DNA from: Bacteroidetes bacterium GWF2_35_48
GTDB taxonomy: Bacteria > Bacteroidota > Bacteroidia > Bacteroidales > GWF2-35-48
Reading direction: 5' to 3'
DNA length: 64,000 bases
Assembly: GCA_001769125.1 (NCBI GenBank)
Contig: MEOG01000140.1
Span: 4,420-68,419, forward strand
Made by a program: the position numbers and the translations under genes. A model generated the notes under the pieces. That model had not been told where the DNA came from, made no database searches, and saw only the letters and a list, made by a program, of their open reading frames with translations. Of this stretch, positions 12,482 to 21,318 are shown one piece after another. The first letter of the stretch is position 1; the number at the start of each line of letters is the position of its first letter.

Positions 12482-15400
12482 TTATTTGACATCAAACCCA
12501 AATTTCTGATAAATATTATCCCTGTCCACTGTCGGATGTTGCAGATCACCGCTGGCTTTGGCAACTTCAGAGGATACATATTCGCGAAGTTCATCTGTAC
12601 TCACAATCCCATTTTTATCTTTATCAGCAACATCGCTTGATAAGGCTTTCATAATGTATTCGGTGAACAATCCGTTTTCGATATCGCTGCGTTCGTAGCT
12701 GAGTTCACCACCTTTAGAAGAAGAAAAAACAATAGCTCCCGAACGGCGCACTAAATCGTTGTAGATATAGCGGTCTTTTTGATAAAGATAACTGCGCTTG
12801 CCGACCACTGCGGCCACTGAGGTCACTGAGCCTGTCGAAGTGGTCGAAGCGCCAGCTTTCACCGCTTTCATTCCCCTTGATTTTACTCCCTTTTGATCTG
12901 CCTGTGTAATAAAAGTAGTTTGCACCTCATCATCTATTTCCCCTGATTCGCAGGCATCCATTAAAAATAATTTATTGCGTGGAGGAATTCCTTGCAACAA
13001 ATCTTCGATGGTCTCAAAATCGGCGGCTGTTGTTTTCAGCATTTTTGGATTTGCATTTGTAGTGAGGTAGTAATAGGTAGCATCTGCATCTGTATCATGC
13101 ATTCCATGCCCTGCAATAAATAGAACAAATGTATCATCCACCTTTGCATTTTTCACAAAGTCTTTTGCTTTTTTTATATTAGCAGGAGTAACATCTTCAT
13201 TAATGAAAGTTTTAATGAATACATCTGCAAATTGTTCACCCTTCATCTTTTCAAATACTGTAGCCAGGTCTTTCGCATCTTTATCTGCATACTCGAGGTT
13301 CAGTTGCGGGTTGGCATATTTTGAAACACCAAAACCCAGATAGTACAAATTTCCTTTTACTTTTTCCTTATAGTCGGCATACCTGAGCGCGCGGAAACTT
13401 TCTTCCCCTTTTTCATTCTGGCAGGAGATTTCGATTTTATTTGTACCCGAAGTAAGTTCGATATTTTCAGTAAGGGATACCTCAGATTTTCCGGCTGGGA
13501 TATTTTTACCGTAGCTTCCGAAAAGAGGAACATCATTCACATATACATTATATCGCTTTAATTTATACATATCATCGCTGAGAGTAAAGCTGAGAGTAAC
13601 GGATTTTTTGTTTTGTTTCATATCCTTGATTGTCGCTGTTGGAGCATGCAGTTCCGATGAAAGTTGATCTTCAGTGAAACCTGCTTTACGCAGTCTTTTT
13701 TTATACATGTTGTAGTAATGAAGTATAAGATCTTTGTCTTCACAGCCTATATGCTGAAGAATTATGTCAGGTCTATTGTAACGCAGAGCCATTTGGTCGA
13801 TATTGAATCCCTGATTTGCAAAAGTCATAGCAACGCAGTTTGTTCCGGCGTTAGAGCAATCGAAATACATATCAGGTGTTGCAGCAACCCATTCATCGCC
13901 ATTACTGGTAAAAATTACTGATGATGGATAATGATAGAAAGGATATTTGTCTTCTCGCAAAGGAAAAAGCTCGTAAATATTATTTCTGCCTCCGGCAATT
14001 ACTTTTTTTGTATTGGCAAAATTTGCGCTAAACGGGATGCAGGAATAAGAAATTGGATATTCAAATTTCGTATCAAATTTTTCGGGCTTCCAGTCTGCTG
14101 TTTCAAGATTAAAACTTGCAGCCAACTGTTTTGTTGAGTATAAAATTTGTTTTCCGTCTTTCGAAAAAAACAATGATTGAATCTTTCCGGAAACTTTTTT
14201 AAAAGAAATTTTTTTCAGTTTATTACCGCTATTGATATCCCATATATTCATCTCTGCATTATCATGTCCTGATATCAATTGTGAGTTATCCGGTGAAACA
14301 GCCATAGCGGTTATCTGTTTGCCCGACGCTGCAATAAGAGTTCGTAACTTTTCTCCGGATGAGACCTTAAATAGGGTTATTTTATTTTGATTATCACCAG
14401 TAATAAGTAAATTATCATCAGGAGAAAAGCAGACTATATTTGCCAACCCATCAGGAGAAACAGTAAATTTTTGTTTTCCAGTTGCTATCTCATAAATAAA
14501 TACTTTTCCTGCTGAAGATACAACAGCAAGCAATCCGGTCCTGTTGGAAAAACTTCCAAATACTATATCACTAAAGGGTATTGGTAATGTAATTATTTTT
14601 TTTTTGGTGCTCACTTCAAACAAATCATTTCCATATAAAACATAATTGCCATTATTGGAAATACATAATGCTGTTAAATTTTCTCCGGTTGCAACATCAG
14701 GAATTGTGTTGATCATTTTTCCGACTGAAAAATCCCACACCTTTAAATTTCCGGAGCCAACAGCCACAGAAAATCGCCCCTCATTTGAAAAGCAAACATT
14801 CTTAAGGATCTCAGTAGTGCTTTTAGCAAAAAGTTCTATTTCTTTCCCTGTTGAAATATCCCAAAATTTCACACGGGTATCATCACTTCCGGAAGCGGCA
14901 TATTTCCCGTCAGGAGAAAAGCAAACTGAATTCACTTTTTTTGTATGACCTTTAAAAATTCCAACTATTTTTCCTGACTCAATATCCCATAGCTTAACAT
15001 TTTCGAGATTTTTATCTGCTGTTCCCGCTATAAAATATTTTCCATCAGGAGAGATGGCAACCGATGAGATACCTTCACTTTCCTGAAATTTTTTAATTAT
15101 TTTCCCTGATTCAACTTCCCATAGAATAATTTCATTATTACCACTTGCAGAAAGAATAAATTTTCCATCGGAAAAAAGGCTTGTGGATGATATTTTACCG
15201 GTATGTCCTGTAAAAGTTTTAATAACTTTGCCTGTGTTTATATCCCATTGTTTGATGGTTTGATCGGCGCTTCCAGAGAGAATATATTTGCTGTCCGGTG
15301 TTATGCAAACAGAAGTTACTGTATCGCTGTGTCCAAAAAATGCCCTGACAAACCTTGTATTATTATAATTGTATAATTTCATACAGGTATCCTGCCCATT

Positions 15401-15862
15401 TCCCTTTTTGCCACCACCGGCCAAAGCATATTTCATATCGGGAGACACACATACCGCAAAAACTTTATCTTTAAAAAACGGATAGGCTCTTTGTTTTCGG
15501 CCCCACGCCAGATCCCATAAAACAGTTGTGTGCTCACGAAGATATTGCATGCTGTAACATCCTGAGAGAACATTTCGGCTATCAGGAGAAAAACAAGCAG
15601 ACGATATATTAACAACATTTGTAAATCCATCAATTGAAGAATACGAATTGAAAATTTTCACAATTTTTCCTGTTGCCATTTCCCACAAAATAAACTGATC
15701 ATCATCGGCTACGGAAACAAGGTATTTGCCATCCGGTGAAAAATTCACAACTTTTACCGGCCGAAAATGACCTGACTGGACAACGAGTTCGGTTGTATCC
15801 TGAGCTTCCATATTAAATGAAAACAGAACAAGCCATACAAGCAAATACCAAGCTCTAGTCAT
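12482..15862 (-). CDS. Exported WD40-repeat caspase-like peptidase (C14)
   Basis: A 1126-residue protein: a signal peptide (MTRAWYLLVWLV..., cleavage around MEAQD), then about 14 WD40 repeats over residues ~25-640 with typical phrases (VNSVCFSPDGKYAASGSDD, VKFWDISTGK), a linker, an Ig-like segment (~735-815), and a C-terminal caspase p20/p10-like domain. The catalytic pair is visible: His in FIAGHGMHD near 917 and Cys in LMDACESGE near 970. The WD40 part probably forms two seven-bladed propellers for protein binding. An insertion of Ser/Thr/Val-rich residues derived from a genomic repeat occurs right after the catalytic Cys region. It is the last gene of a minus-strand group with the unknown protein at 15.9 kb (37-bp gap) and the DUF4384 protein. 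Whether it acts in stress, defence or cell death is not known. Confidence 0.93.
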   Translation of the reverse strand: MTRAWYLLVWLVLFSFNMEAQDTTELVVQSGHFRPVKVVNFSPDGKYLVSVADDDQFILWEMATGKIVKIFNSYSSIDGFTNVVNISSACFSPDSRNVLSGCYSMQYLREHTTVLWDLAWGRKQRAYPFFKDKVFAVCVSPDMKYALAGGGKKGNGQDTCMKLYNYNNTRFVRAFFGHSDTVTSVCITPDSKYILSGSADQTIKQWDINTGKVIKTFTGHTGKISSTSLFSDGKFILSASGNNEIILWEVESGKIIKKFQESEGISSVAISPDGKYFIAGTADKNLENVKLWDIESGKIVGIFKGHTKKVNSVCFSPDGKYAASGSDDTRVKFWDISTGKEIELFAKSTTEILKNVCFSNEGRFSVAVGSGNLKVWDFSVGKMINTIPDVATGENLTALCISNNGNYVLYGNDLFEVSTKKKIITLPIPFSDIVFGSFSNRTGLLAVVSSAGKVFIYEIATGKQKFTVSPDGLANIVCFSPDDNLLITGDNQNKITLFKVSSGEKLRTLIAASGKQITAMAVSPDNSQLISGHDNAEMNIWDINSGNKLKKISFKKVSGKIQSLFFSKDGKQILYSTKQLAASFNLETADWKPEKFDTKFEYPISYSCIPFSANFANTKKVIAGGRNNIYELFPLREDKYPFYHYPSSVIFTSNGDEWVAATPDMYFDCSNAGTNCVAMTFANQGFNIDQMALRYNRPDIILQHIGCEDKDLILHYYNMYKKRLRKAGFTEDQLSSELHAPTATIKDMKQNKKSVTLSFTLSDDMYKLKRYNVYVNDVPLFGSYGKNIPAGKSEVSLTENIELTSGTNKIEISCQNEKGEESFRALRYADYKEKVKGNLYYLGFGVSKYANPQLNLEYADKDAKDLATVFEKMKGEQFADVFIKTFINEDVTPANIKKAKDFVKNAKVDDTFVLFIAGHGMHDTDADATYYYLTTNANPKMLKTTAADFETIEDLLQGIPPRNKLFLMDACESGEIDDEVQTTFITQADQKGVKSRGMKAVKAGASTTSTGSVTSVAAVVGKRSYLYQKDRYIYNDLVRRSGAIVFSSSKGGELSYERSDIENGLFTEYIMKALSSDVADKDKNGIVSTDELREYVSSEVAKASGDLQHPTVDRDNIYQKFGFDVK
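12815..12850 (-). repeat. CTTCGACAGGCTCAG-type genomic repeat inside the caspase coding region
   Basis: This segment carries the short palindromic repeat otherwise found in intergenic DNA of this window (for example near 3702, 18880, 35330, 35380 and 59090). Here it is in frame and encodes a stretch of Ser, Thr, Gly and Val between two parts of the peptidase domain. Confidence 0.6.
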
Positions 15863-15899
15863 AGAATTCGTATATAAAAATTAAGAAATAGAATAAAAT

Positions 15900-16769
15900 T
15901 TAAAACTTCCCTTGAATTTCTTTTAAATAAGAAGGATCGTAGTCTTTAATAACTGTTTTATAGCAATTCAGAAGAACAGGTAGTGATCCGTCACATTGCC
16001 GACGTAACATAACCCCTACAATGCGACTAGGCATGGGAAGACACGAATATTTCTTATAGGATTCTGCTCCAAACCATTTTTCGGTAAGCGGGTAAGAATA
16101 TTCCTGTCCGTCGAAGGTTTTATCTGTTTTTGCCTTTTTCAGATATTCTGCTGCTTTTGCAGTAAACTCTGCTTTATTTGACATCACAACTGTAATGACT
16201 TTTCCCAGATCGCGCATATATTCTTTCAGCGATACATCATATATTTTTTGCATAGACAAGCCTTTAAAAGAATCTCCAGGCTTACGGTAAATCGAATTAA
16301 AAGCTGCCTTTAATGCCTCTCCGTTATAAAATCTGAATTCAGATAGAATGGGTTCTGATGTATCCTTGTTTGCCTGATAAAAACGACTCTTGATAATATC
16401 TTTGCCTCCCGAAATAGTTTTAAATTTCGATATCATTTTTGCATTATAAGTGCAGGATACTTTATTCCAGTATGTCATTTTATCAAATGCCATATATAGC
16501 GCATAATAAAGGTATGCCGGACTATTCTGGCATTGTGACTCTACATAGTTATCATATTCCTGAATGTTATCATCGCCTCCTGCCAGCGGCCTTCTTCCAA
16601 AAAATGTCAATGTAGAATCCGGAAAATCTTTTACAGGTTTCCATTTGGTAGGGCGATCAAAAAGTTGCGCAATGATATCATCTCCGATACTGTTTAAGGT
16701 TTTTTGTGCATACAAAAATTCATTGCTGACAAATAATGCAAAGACGAAAAGAATAATTAATTTTTTCAT
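15900..16769 (-). CDS. Secreted protein of unknown function in the caspase cluster
   Basis: A 289-residue protein with a clear signal peptide (MKKLIILFVFALFVSNEF..., cleavage after LYAQ). I do not recognise its family. Six cysteines spread through the mature part, and the C-terminal quarter (PSRIVGVMLRRQCDGSLPVLLNCYK) is the most distinctive stretch. It stops 37 bp before the start of the WD40-caspase gene and is likely translated from the same message. Its own upstream region contains a relic of another caspase gene and then the DUF4384 gene, so it sits inside a functional neighbourhood of exported caspase partners. A substrate, inhibitor or scaffold role would be speculation. Confidence 0.7.
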   Translation of the reverse strand: MKKLIILFVFALFVSNEFLYAQKTLNSIGDDIIAQLFDRPTKWKPVKDFPDSTLTFFGRRPLAGGDDNIQEYDNYVESQCQNSPAYLYYALYMAFDKMTYWNKVSCTYNAKMISKFKTISGGKDIIKSRFYQANKDTSEPILSEFRFYNGEALKAAFNSIYRKPGDSFKGLSMQKIYDVSLKEYMRDLGKVITVVMSNKAEFTAKAAEYLKKAKTDKTFDGQEYSYPLTEKWFGAESYKKYSCLPMPSRIVGVMLRRQCDGSLPVLLNCYKTVIKDYDPSYLKEIQGKF

Positions 16770-16929
16770 AATTTTTTTTTTAAGTTATTATGCAAGATAG
16801 TATTTATTTTAAAATTGACCTAACAAATATTGAAATTAAACGGAATAAAAAGTTATCTCAAAAAAAGATTATTTATTTCAAATTAAACAAGCATTTTTTC
16901 TGTTTTTGGATGATAAATTTAGCGTATTC

Positions 16930-17025
16930 CAACCGTAAATATTATCCCTGTCAATCGTTGGGTGTTGCATCACTTCCTGATTTTGCGATCTTGAGCGATA
17001 CAAATTCACGAAGTTCATGAGTTGA
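16930..17025 (-). pseudogene. Relic of a second WD40-caspase gene (C-terminal end only)
   Basis: On the minus strand this segment encodes HELREFVSLKIAKSGSD in one frame and MQHPTIDRDNIYGW in another. Joined, they match the last ~35 residues of the intact caspase gene at 12482 (DELREYVSSEVAKASGD...QHPTVDRDNIYQ), and the DNA is visibly similar to 12509-12600. It begins within 10 bp of the stop codon of the DUF4384 gene, so that gene was once directly followed by a caspase gene. Confidence 0.8.
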
Positions 17026-17032
17026 TTTTTTT

Positions 17033-18580
17033 TTACTTCTTCATAGTAGTAATCACAACCCGCTTCTCCGTTTTCAAAAGAGCGGTATTGCTTTCCACTT
17101 TTTTCATACCACGCGTTTTTACGAGTGTGGTTGTTAAATCATCGGTTATAAAATCATAACCGTCTTGCTTTTTTGTTGTAAGCTGAGGAAAATTTTCGGT
17201 TTGTGCATTTACTTGCAATACTTCTACTCCGAAAGGTTCTGAACATTCAAATTCGTAGGGTAATTCATATACTTTGTTTATTTTATCACTTCCGATATAA
17301 TAATTATCAAGAAGCAAAACACGTTGTCCGTCTGCTAAGTGATAAACAAAACGCAGGTAACATTCTTTGTTTGCACGTACAAATAATTTCATTTTTTCGC
17401 CTGCAGAGTAAATGATATTTTCACTCCCTTTATTGGTCCAGGTTTCAACATTCAGATTGCCGCCAGAAACCTCGTTCATTTTAAATGCTTTCATGGTAGA
17501 AAAAGCTTCCTGAAAATTTTCCGGTTTTACCTGTAAGTTATTTTCTTTAACCCACGAAACAGGAAGAAAAGCTTCTGCGCTGGCTACTGTTTTACCATCT
17601 GAATTTCTAAGGTTGGCGATAATTTTAATTTTTTCTTTTTCTTCCCAGTAGGTACCGATTAAAAGATATTTGTTCTTTTCTCCTCCCTCGCTGGTAATGG
17701 CTTCGGTGGTTACATTAAATCCTCCGGGGCTCACTAATTTTTGTTCAAGAACCATTGTAAGTTTGCGTGAAAACTCACTGCCCATCTTCATATCCTGATA
17801 GGTGAAATTTGAAAGACGCATGGGCTCTTTAACGCTCGGTGCTTGTAATTTCAATGCATTGGAGATAAAAAAACAGACATCGTCCAGTGTGTTACCGGAA
17901 CTTGTCTGAAGCGCAGAAACTGCATTGTCCACTTTTATCTTTAAGTCTTGTACTTCTTTTATCTTTAAATCGGCTTCATCGGTTAATTTATTTTTCAAAG
18001 CAATATAAATTCCCTGCGCCTCTTCAATTTCACGAAATATTGGAAAACATTCAAGATAGCTGTTCAGCGCCTTTTGATTATCAGATGCAGCTGCATATTT
18101 TACACCTGCTTCTATTTTTTGTTCAATGGTTTTCTTTTTTAAATCAATAGTATTTTTATATAGGTCGTACACTTCTGATTTTTTAGTATAGGCAAGGGCG
18201 TAAGCTGTTTTTTCTTTTTGATCGTAGTACTTTTCTGTTTTAAGACCTGCAATGTTTAAACCGGATGCGCTGCTGCAATTTTTCTTAAAATATTCCTGAA
18301 ATTTATCTGTGGTTTCAGTAACGGACAAATCTGTAATGGAGCTTATCGAAACCTGTACCTGATCGCTCAGTTGTGATTTTGCATACCCTTCCAGTTTTTG
18401 TAAGAGTTCTCCTTGATCCTGTTTGGATTTATTTACTTCTGAAGCAAAACCTACAAGATATTGTTCATCGTTATACTGTACTTTTCTCCATTGTGGATCT
18501 GTCCATTTGGGAATTTGCGCATTTAAGTTTTTAACAAAAAGAAGCGTAAAAATTATGATTGGGAGAAGATTTTTTTTCAT
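17033..18580 (-). CDS. Exported LPP20-like/DUF4384 protein
   Basis: A 515-residue protein with a signal peptide (MKKNLLPIIIFTLLF..., cleavage after NLNAQ). The N-terminal ~150 residues resemble LPP20/FlgT-type modules (a PQWRKVQYNDEQYLVGFASEVNKS strand, then a helix AKSQLSDQVQVSISSITDLS). A long coiled segment follows (~150-240), then a domain resembling curli-assembly CsgG-type folds, and finally a DUF4384 domain (about 375-490: GEKMKLFVRANKECYLRFVYHLADGQRVLLLDN). In Bacteroidota and Leptospira, DUF4384 proteins are often encoded beside secreted caspases, and here a caspase relic follows directly. It is probably the first gene of the minus-strand group ending at 12482. The molecular role is unknown. 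Confidence 0.8.
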   Translation of the reverse strand: MKKNLLPIIIFTLLFVKNLNAQIPKWTDPQWRKVQYNDEQYLVGFASEVNKSKQDQGELLQKLEGYAKSQLSDQVQVSISSITDLSVTETTDKFQEYFKKNCSSASGLNIAGLKTEKYYDQKEKTAYALAYTKKSEVYDLYKNTIDLKKKTIEQKIEAGVKYAAASDNQKALNSYLECFPIFREIEEAQGIYIALKNKLTDEADLKIKEVQDLKIKVDNAVSALQTSSGNTLDDVCFFISNALKLQAPSVKEPMRLSNFTYQDMKMGSEFSRKLTMVLEQKLVSPGGFNVTTEAITSEGGEKNKYLLIGTYWEEKEKIKIIANLRNSDGKTVASAEAFLPVSWVKENNLQVKPENFQEAFSTMKAFKMNEVSGGNLNVETWTNKGSENIIYSAGEKMKLFVRANKECYLRFVYHLADGQRVLLLDNYYIGSDKINKVYELPYEFECSEPFGVEVLQVNAQTENFPQLTTKKQDGYDFITDDLTTTLVKTRGMKKVESNTALLKTEKRVVITTMKK

Positions 18581-18651
18581 AGTATTGATGTTTTTATGAA
18601 TAAAAAATACAAGTTAATTATGCTGTAAATTTAATAAAAAATTTTATTTTT

Positions 18652-19074
18652 GAGTCTCCCCCGAAAAGTATCATTTTATTGAATTGCCATCGACCTGCTA
18701 GGCGCAGGCTGGTTTCACGAACATGTCTGCTGACAAGCTACCGTGTGGACACATCTTTTTTTTAGCTGGATTTTGTCACAAAATTTGCATACTTATATTT
18801 TTTGCCAGGTTTAGCATAGGAATTGTGCAAATTTTCCGCCAAAATCTTTTTATTCTCATTTGTTTATACCCCGAGCTTATTTCGACTTCGCTCAATAACC
18901 GGAGCTCGGGGTTATAAACCTGCCTGACCGGCAAGGCAGGCATTCGACTCCTCTGGAGTCGTTTTTCATTATTTGTGTCCACACGGTAGCTGCTGCCAAG
19001 GCAGGTCTGTGAAAACCCGCCTGCGTCTGGCAGGTTGGCGTAATCAGTGGCAAAGGGGTTTTCGGAGTGGACTC
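18652..19074. repeat. Composite ~420-bp palindromic element with nested hairpins
   Basis: The outer arms are imperfect inverted copies (GAGTC...CCGAAAA at 18652-18667 and its inverse at 19059-19074). Next inside, CGCAGGC-GGTTT-CAC tracts are also inverted. A perfect 18-bp inverted repeat follows (AGCTACCGTGTGGACACA at 18736-18753 and its inverse at 18974-18991). In the centre sits a hairpin of GTTTATACCCCGAGCT with its near-perfect inverse (18862-18919), then CCTGCC...GGCAGG and CGACTCC...GGAGTCG palindromes. There is no open frame. The structure looks like a non-autonomous mobile element invaded by further palindromes. It fills the space between the diverging DUF4384 and ChaN genes. Confidence 0.7.
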
Positions 19075-19107
19075 ATTCTTCAAATTACAAACAATTGTCA
19101 TAGATTA

Positions 19108-19137
19108 TTGTTTCATAAAAAAATATTACGACTTTTG
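19108..19137 (+). promoter_or_regulatory. Probable promoter of the chaN-fur group
   Basis: TTG at 19108-19110, 19 bp spacer, then GACTTTTG at 19130-19137 (seven of eight matches to TAnnTTTG), 25 bp before the ATG at 19163. Confidence 0.5.
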
Positions 19138-19162
19138 TACATATTAAATTAATGCGAGAAAT

Positions 19163-20038
19163 ATGAAAAGTTTACTACTGATTTTTTTTGCTGTAATGAC
19201 ATTTTCATTTGTGTCAGACAAACAGGCTTATCTGCTTTATGATAAAAGTGGAAATATTGTTCAATATTCAGCAATGGTCGAACAATTAAAAAATGCAGAT
19301 ATTGTTTTTTTCGGAGAGCAACATAATGATCCAATCGCACACTGGTTGCAATTAGAGGTAACAAAAAGTTTGTTTGAATTAAAAAAAGAAAACTTGGTAT
19401 TAGGCGCAGAAATGTTTGAATCAGACAATCAATTAATCATGGATGAATTTTTAAGCGGCATAATAAATGAAAAAAAGTTTGAAGATGAAGTGCGGCTATG
19501 GCCTAATTATAAAACGGATTACCGACCTCTTGTTCGTTTTGCAAAAGAAAATAAACTTAAATTTATTGCAGCAAACATTCCACGCAGATACGCCTCCCTT
19601 GTTGCGGATAAAGGTTTTGAAGGATTAAATTCTCTTAGCAATGAAGCTCAGAAATATGTTTCTCCTCTACCCATAGATTATGATCAAAACCTTGCTTGTT
19701 ATAAAAGCATGCTGAACATGGGTGGAATGGGGAAAGGCTCTCAATCCAAAATGAGCATGGATAATTTACCTAAGGCTCAGGCAGCGAAAGATGCAACTAT
19801 GGCGCATTTTATTCTTAAAAACTGGTCAAAGGGAAAACTTTTTATTCATTATAATGGAACGTATCATTCCGATAATTTTGAAAGCATTTTGTGGTATATT
19901 AAAAAACAAAATCCTAATATTAAAATGATGACAATTTCATCCGTAACTCAGGCAGACATTTTAAAGCTGAATGATGAGAATAAAAATATTGGGGATTTTA
20001 TTTTATGTGTTCCTGAAAATATGACAAAAACACATTGA
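19163..20038 (+). CDS. ChaN family (haem/iron-related) exported protein
   Basis: A 291-residue member of the ChaN/Tiki-like superfamily (DUF399), whose Campylobacter relative is an iron-regulated haem-binding lipoprotein. Diagnostic segments are DIVFFGEQHNDPIAH (near 49-63), LGAEMFE, a central RRYASLVAD helix and the C-terminal FIHYNGTYHSD. The conserved His and Glu residues in GEQHND and GAEMFE are present. A hydrophobic N-terminus (residues 2-14) is a signal peptide or anchor; no lipobox Cys is visible. The next gene, 43 bp downstream, is a Fur-family repressor, consistent with an iron or haem role. Confidence 0.85.
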   Translation: MKSLLLIFFAVMTFSFVSDKQAYLLYDKSGNIVQYSAMVEQLKNADIVFFGEQHNDPIAHWLQLEVTKSLFELKKENLVLGAEMFESDNQLIMDEFLSGIINEKKFEDEVRLWPNYKTDYRPLVRFAKENKLKFIAANIPRRYASLVADKGFEGLNSLSNEAQKYVSPLPIDYDQNLACYKSMLNMGGMGKGSQSKMSMDNLPKAQAAKDATMAHFILKNWSKGKLFIHYNGTYHSDNFESILWYIKKQNPNIKMMTISSVTQADILKLNDENKNIGDFILCVPENMTKTH

Positions 20039-20081
20039 TTTTTTTTTACAATAATTTGTAAATTGTTTAAACAAAAGTCTA

Positions 20082-20543
20082 ATGAAAAAGATTCCTTCCG
20101 GTGATAAAGAATTACTGGAAAATGTCAGAGAAATTTTTACGAAATTTCTTGAAGAAACTAAGCATCGTAAAACACCGGAAAGATTTGCAATTCTTGAAGA
20201 AATCTACAAGAAAGATGATCATTTCGACATAGATTCCTTGTTTGTATTAATGCGAAAAAATAAATACAGAATAAGCCGCGCAACTATATATAATACTATC
20301 GAACTTTTATTAGAAAGTAAATTAGTGGTAAGGCATAAATTTGATAAAAATAGTTCCCATTACGAAAAAACATTCCGATCAAAACAACACGATCATTTGA
20401 TAGATCTTTCTTCAGGAAAAGTAATTGAATTTTGTGATCCACGTATTCATGAAATAATAAAGTCGGTTTGTGACAGACTGAATTTTGAACCATCATATCA
20501 TTCTTTGTATATTTACGGAAAGCCGCGTCAACAAAAAAAATAA
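20082..20543 (+). CDS. Fur-family metalloregulator
   Basis: A 153-residue DNA-binding protein with the FUR architecture: a winged helix with KTPERFAILEEIY and ISRATIYNTIELLLESKLV (recognition helix), then the dimerisation domain with SKQHDHLIDLSSGKVIEF holding the His-rich metal site. The CxxC pairs that bind structural zinc in many Fur/PerR proteins are absent; a single Cys appears at IEFCDP. It follows chaN by 43 bp and probably shares its transcript, so iron, haem or peroxide control of chaN is a reasonable guess. Assignment between Fur, PerR and Zur cannot be made by eye. Confidence 0.9.
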   Translation: MKKIPSGDKELLENVREIFTKFLEETKHRKTPERFAILEEIYKKDDHFDIDSLFVLMRKNKYRISRATIYNTIELLLESKLVVRHKFDKNSSHYEKTFRSKQHDHLIDLSSGKVIEFCDPRIHEIIKSVCDRLNFEPSYHSLYIYGKPRQQKK

Positions 20544-20550
20544 AATCAAA

Positions 20551-21133
20551 ATGAAAACATTTGTAATATATCCCTATCTTTTTATTCTTTTTTCTTTTCA
20601 TCTTTTTAGTTTTTTAAATCCTCAGGATAATCAAAAAAGCAATTGGTATAAAGATGAGAAGTGGCATTTTCAGATTCCTCTGCCTGCAAAATATCTTTAT
20701 AAAAAAACTGATGACAAAACATTAGTTATTAAGAGATAAAAATGATATTGAATCTTATGTCCGGATATTGGTAAGTATCGAAACTTTTGAAACCTATACA
20801 TCTAAAGGCGGAGTTTATAATTTCTCTGAATTTGTCAGAAGAAAATCAAAATTTTTATATGAGAAAATTTATAGTGGTACAACAGATAGCTTAATTGTTA
20901 AAGATTTTGTAAATAAAAATTCGGTATCAGGGAAAGAAGTATATGTTTCAATTATAGATAAAGATAAGGATACAGGAAAAGAATTTCAAGGAATTGAAGG
21001 TCCTGTTTTTATTTTTGATATTTCGTCCAAAGTGAATGTTCCAGGCACAGCACTAATTCTCTTCCAGCCTACAGATGACAGCAAAACAACAAGGGTTCTG
21101 AGAAGCATTGCAGACGAGATAAAGTTTGAATAA
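20551..21133 (+). pseudogene. Frameshifted gene for a small exported protein
   Basis: An ATG at 20551, 8 bp after the Fur gene stop, begins a signal peptide and ~60 residues ending KTDDKTLVIKR at 20739. The next frame carries LRDKNDIESYVRILVSIETF and continues to 21133, so a one-base change near 20730-20740 splits a single ~195-residue protein. Both parts have similar composition and join smoothly (LVI-LRDKND). No family is recognised. Either a true mutation or a sequencing error in an A-rich stretch would explain it. Confidence 0.7.
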
Positions 21134-21231
21134 TGGAGTTTCATATTTAAAATTTAACAAGACCCCGTTGTTAATAATACATAAATAAAAAAAAGATATT
21201 TTTCTATCTCAAGCCGTTTCTCATTTGTATC

Positions 21232-21260
21232 TTGCCAATCATTCGATGATTTTATTTTTG
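21232..21260 (+). promoter_or_regulatory. purA promoter
   Basis: TTG (21232-21234), 18 bp spacer, then a perfect TATTTTTG (21253-21260), 58 bp before the purA ATG. Confidence 0.6.
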
Positions 21261-21318
21261 CAATTTTATGCTTTGCAGATTTGAAGAATCATCGAACAAA
21301 ATAAAACAATAAACAAAA

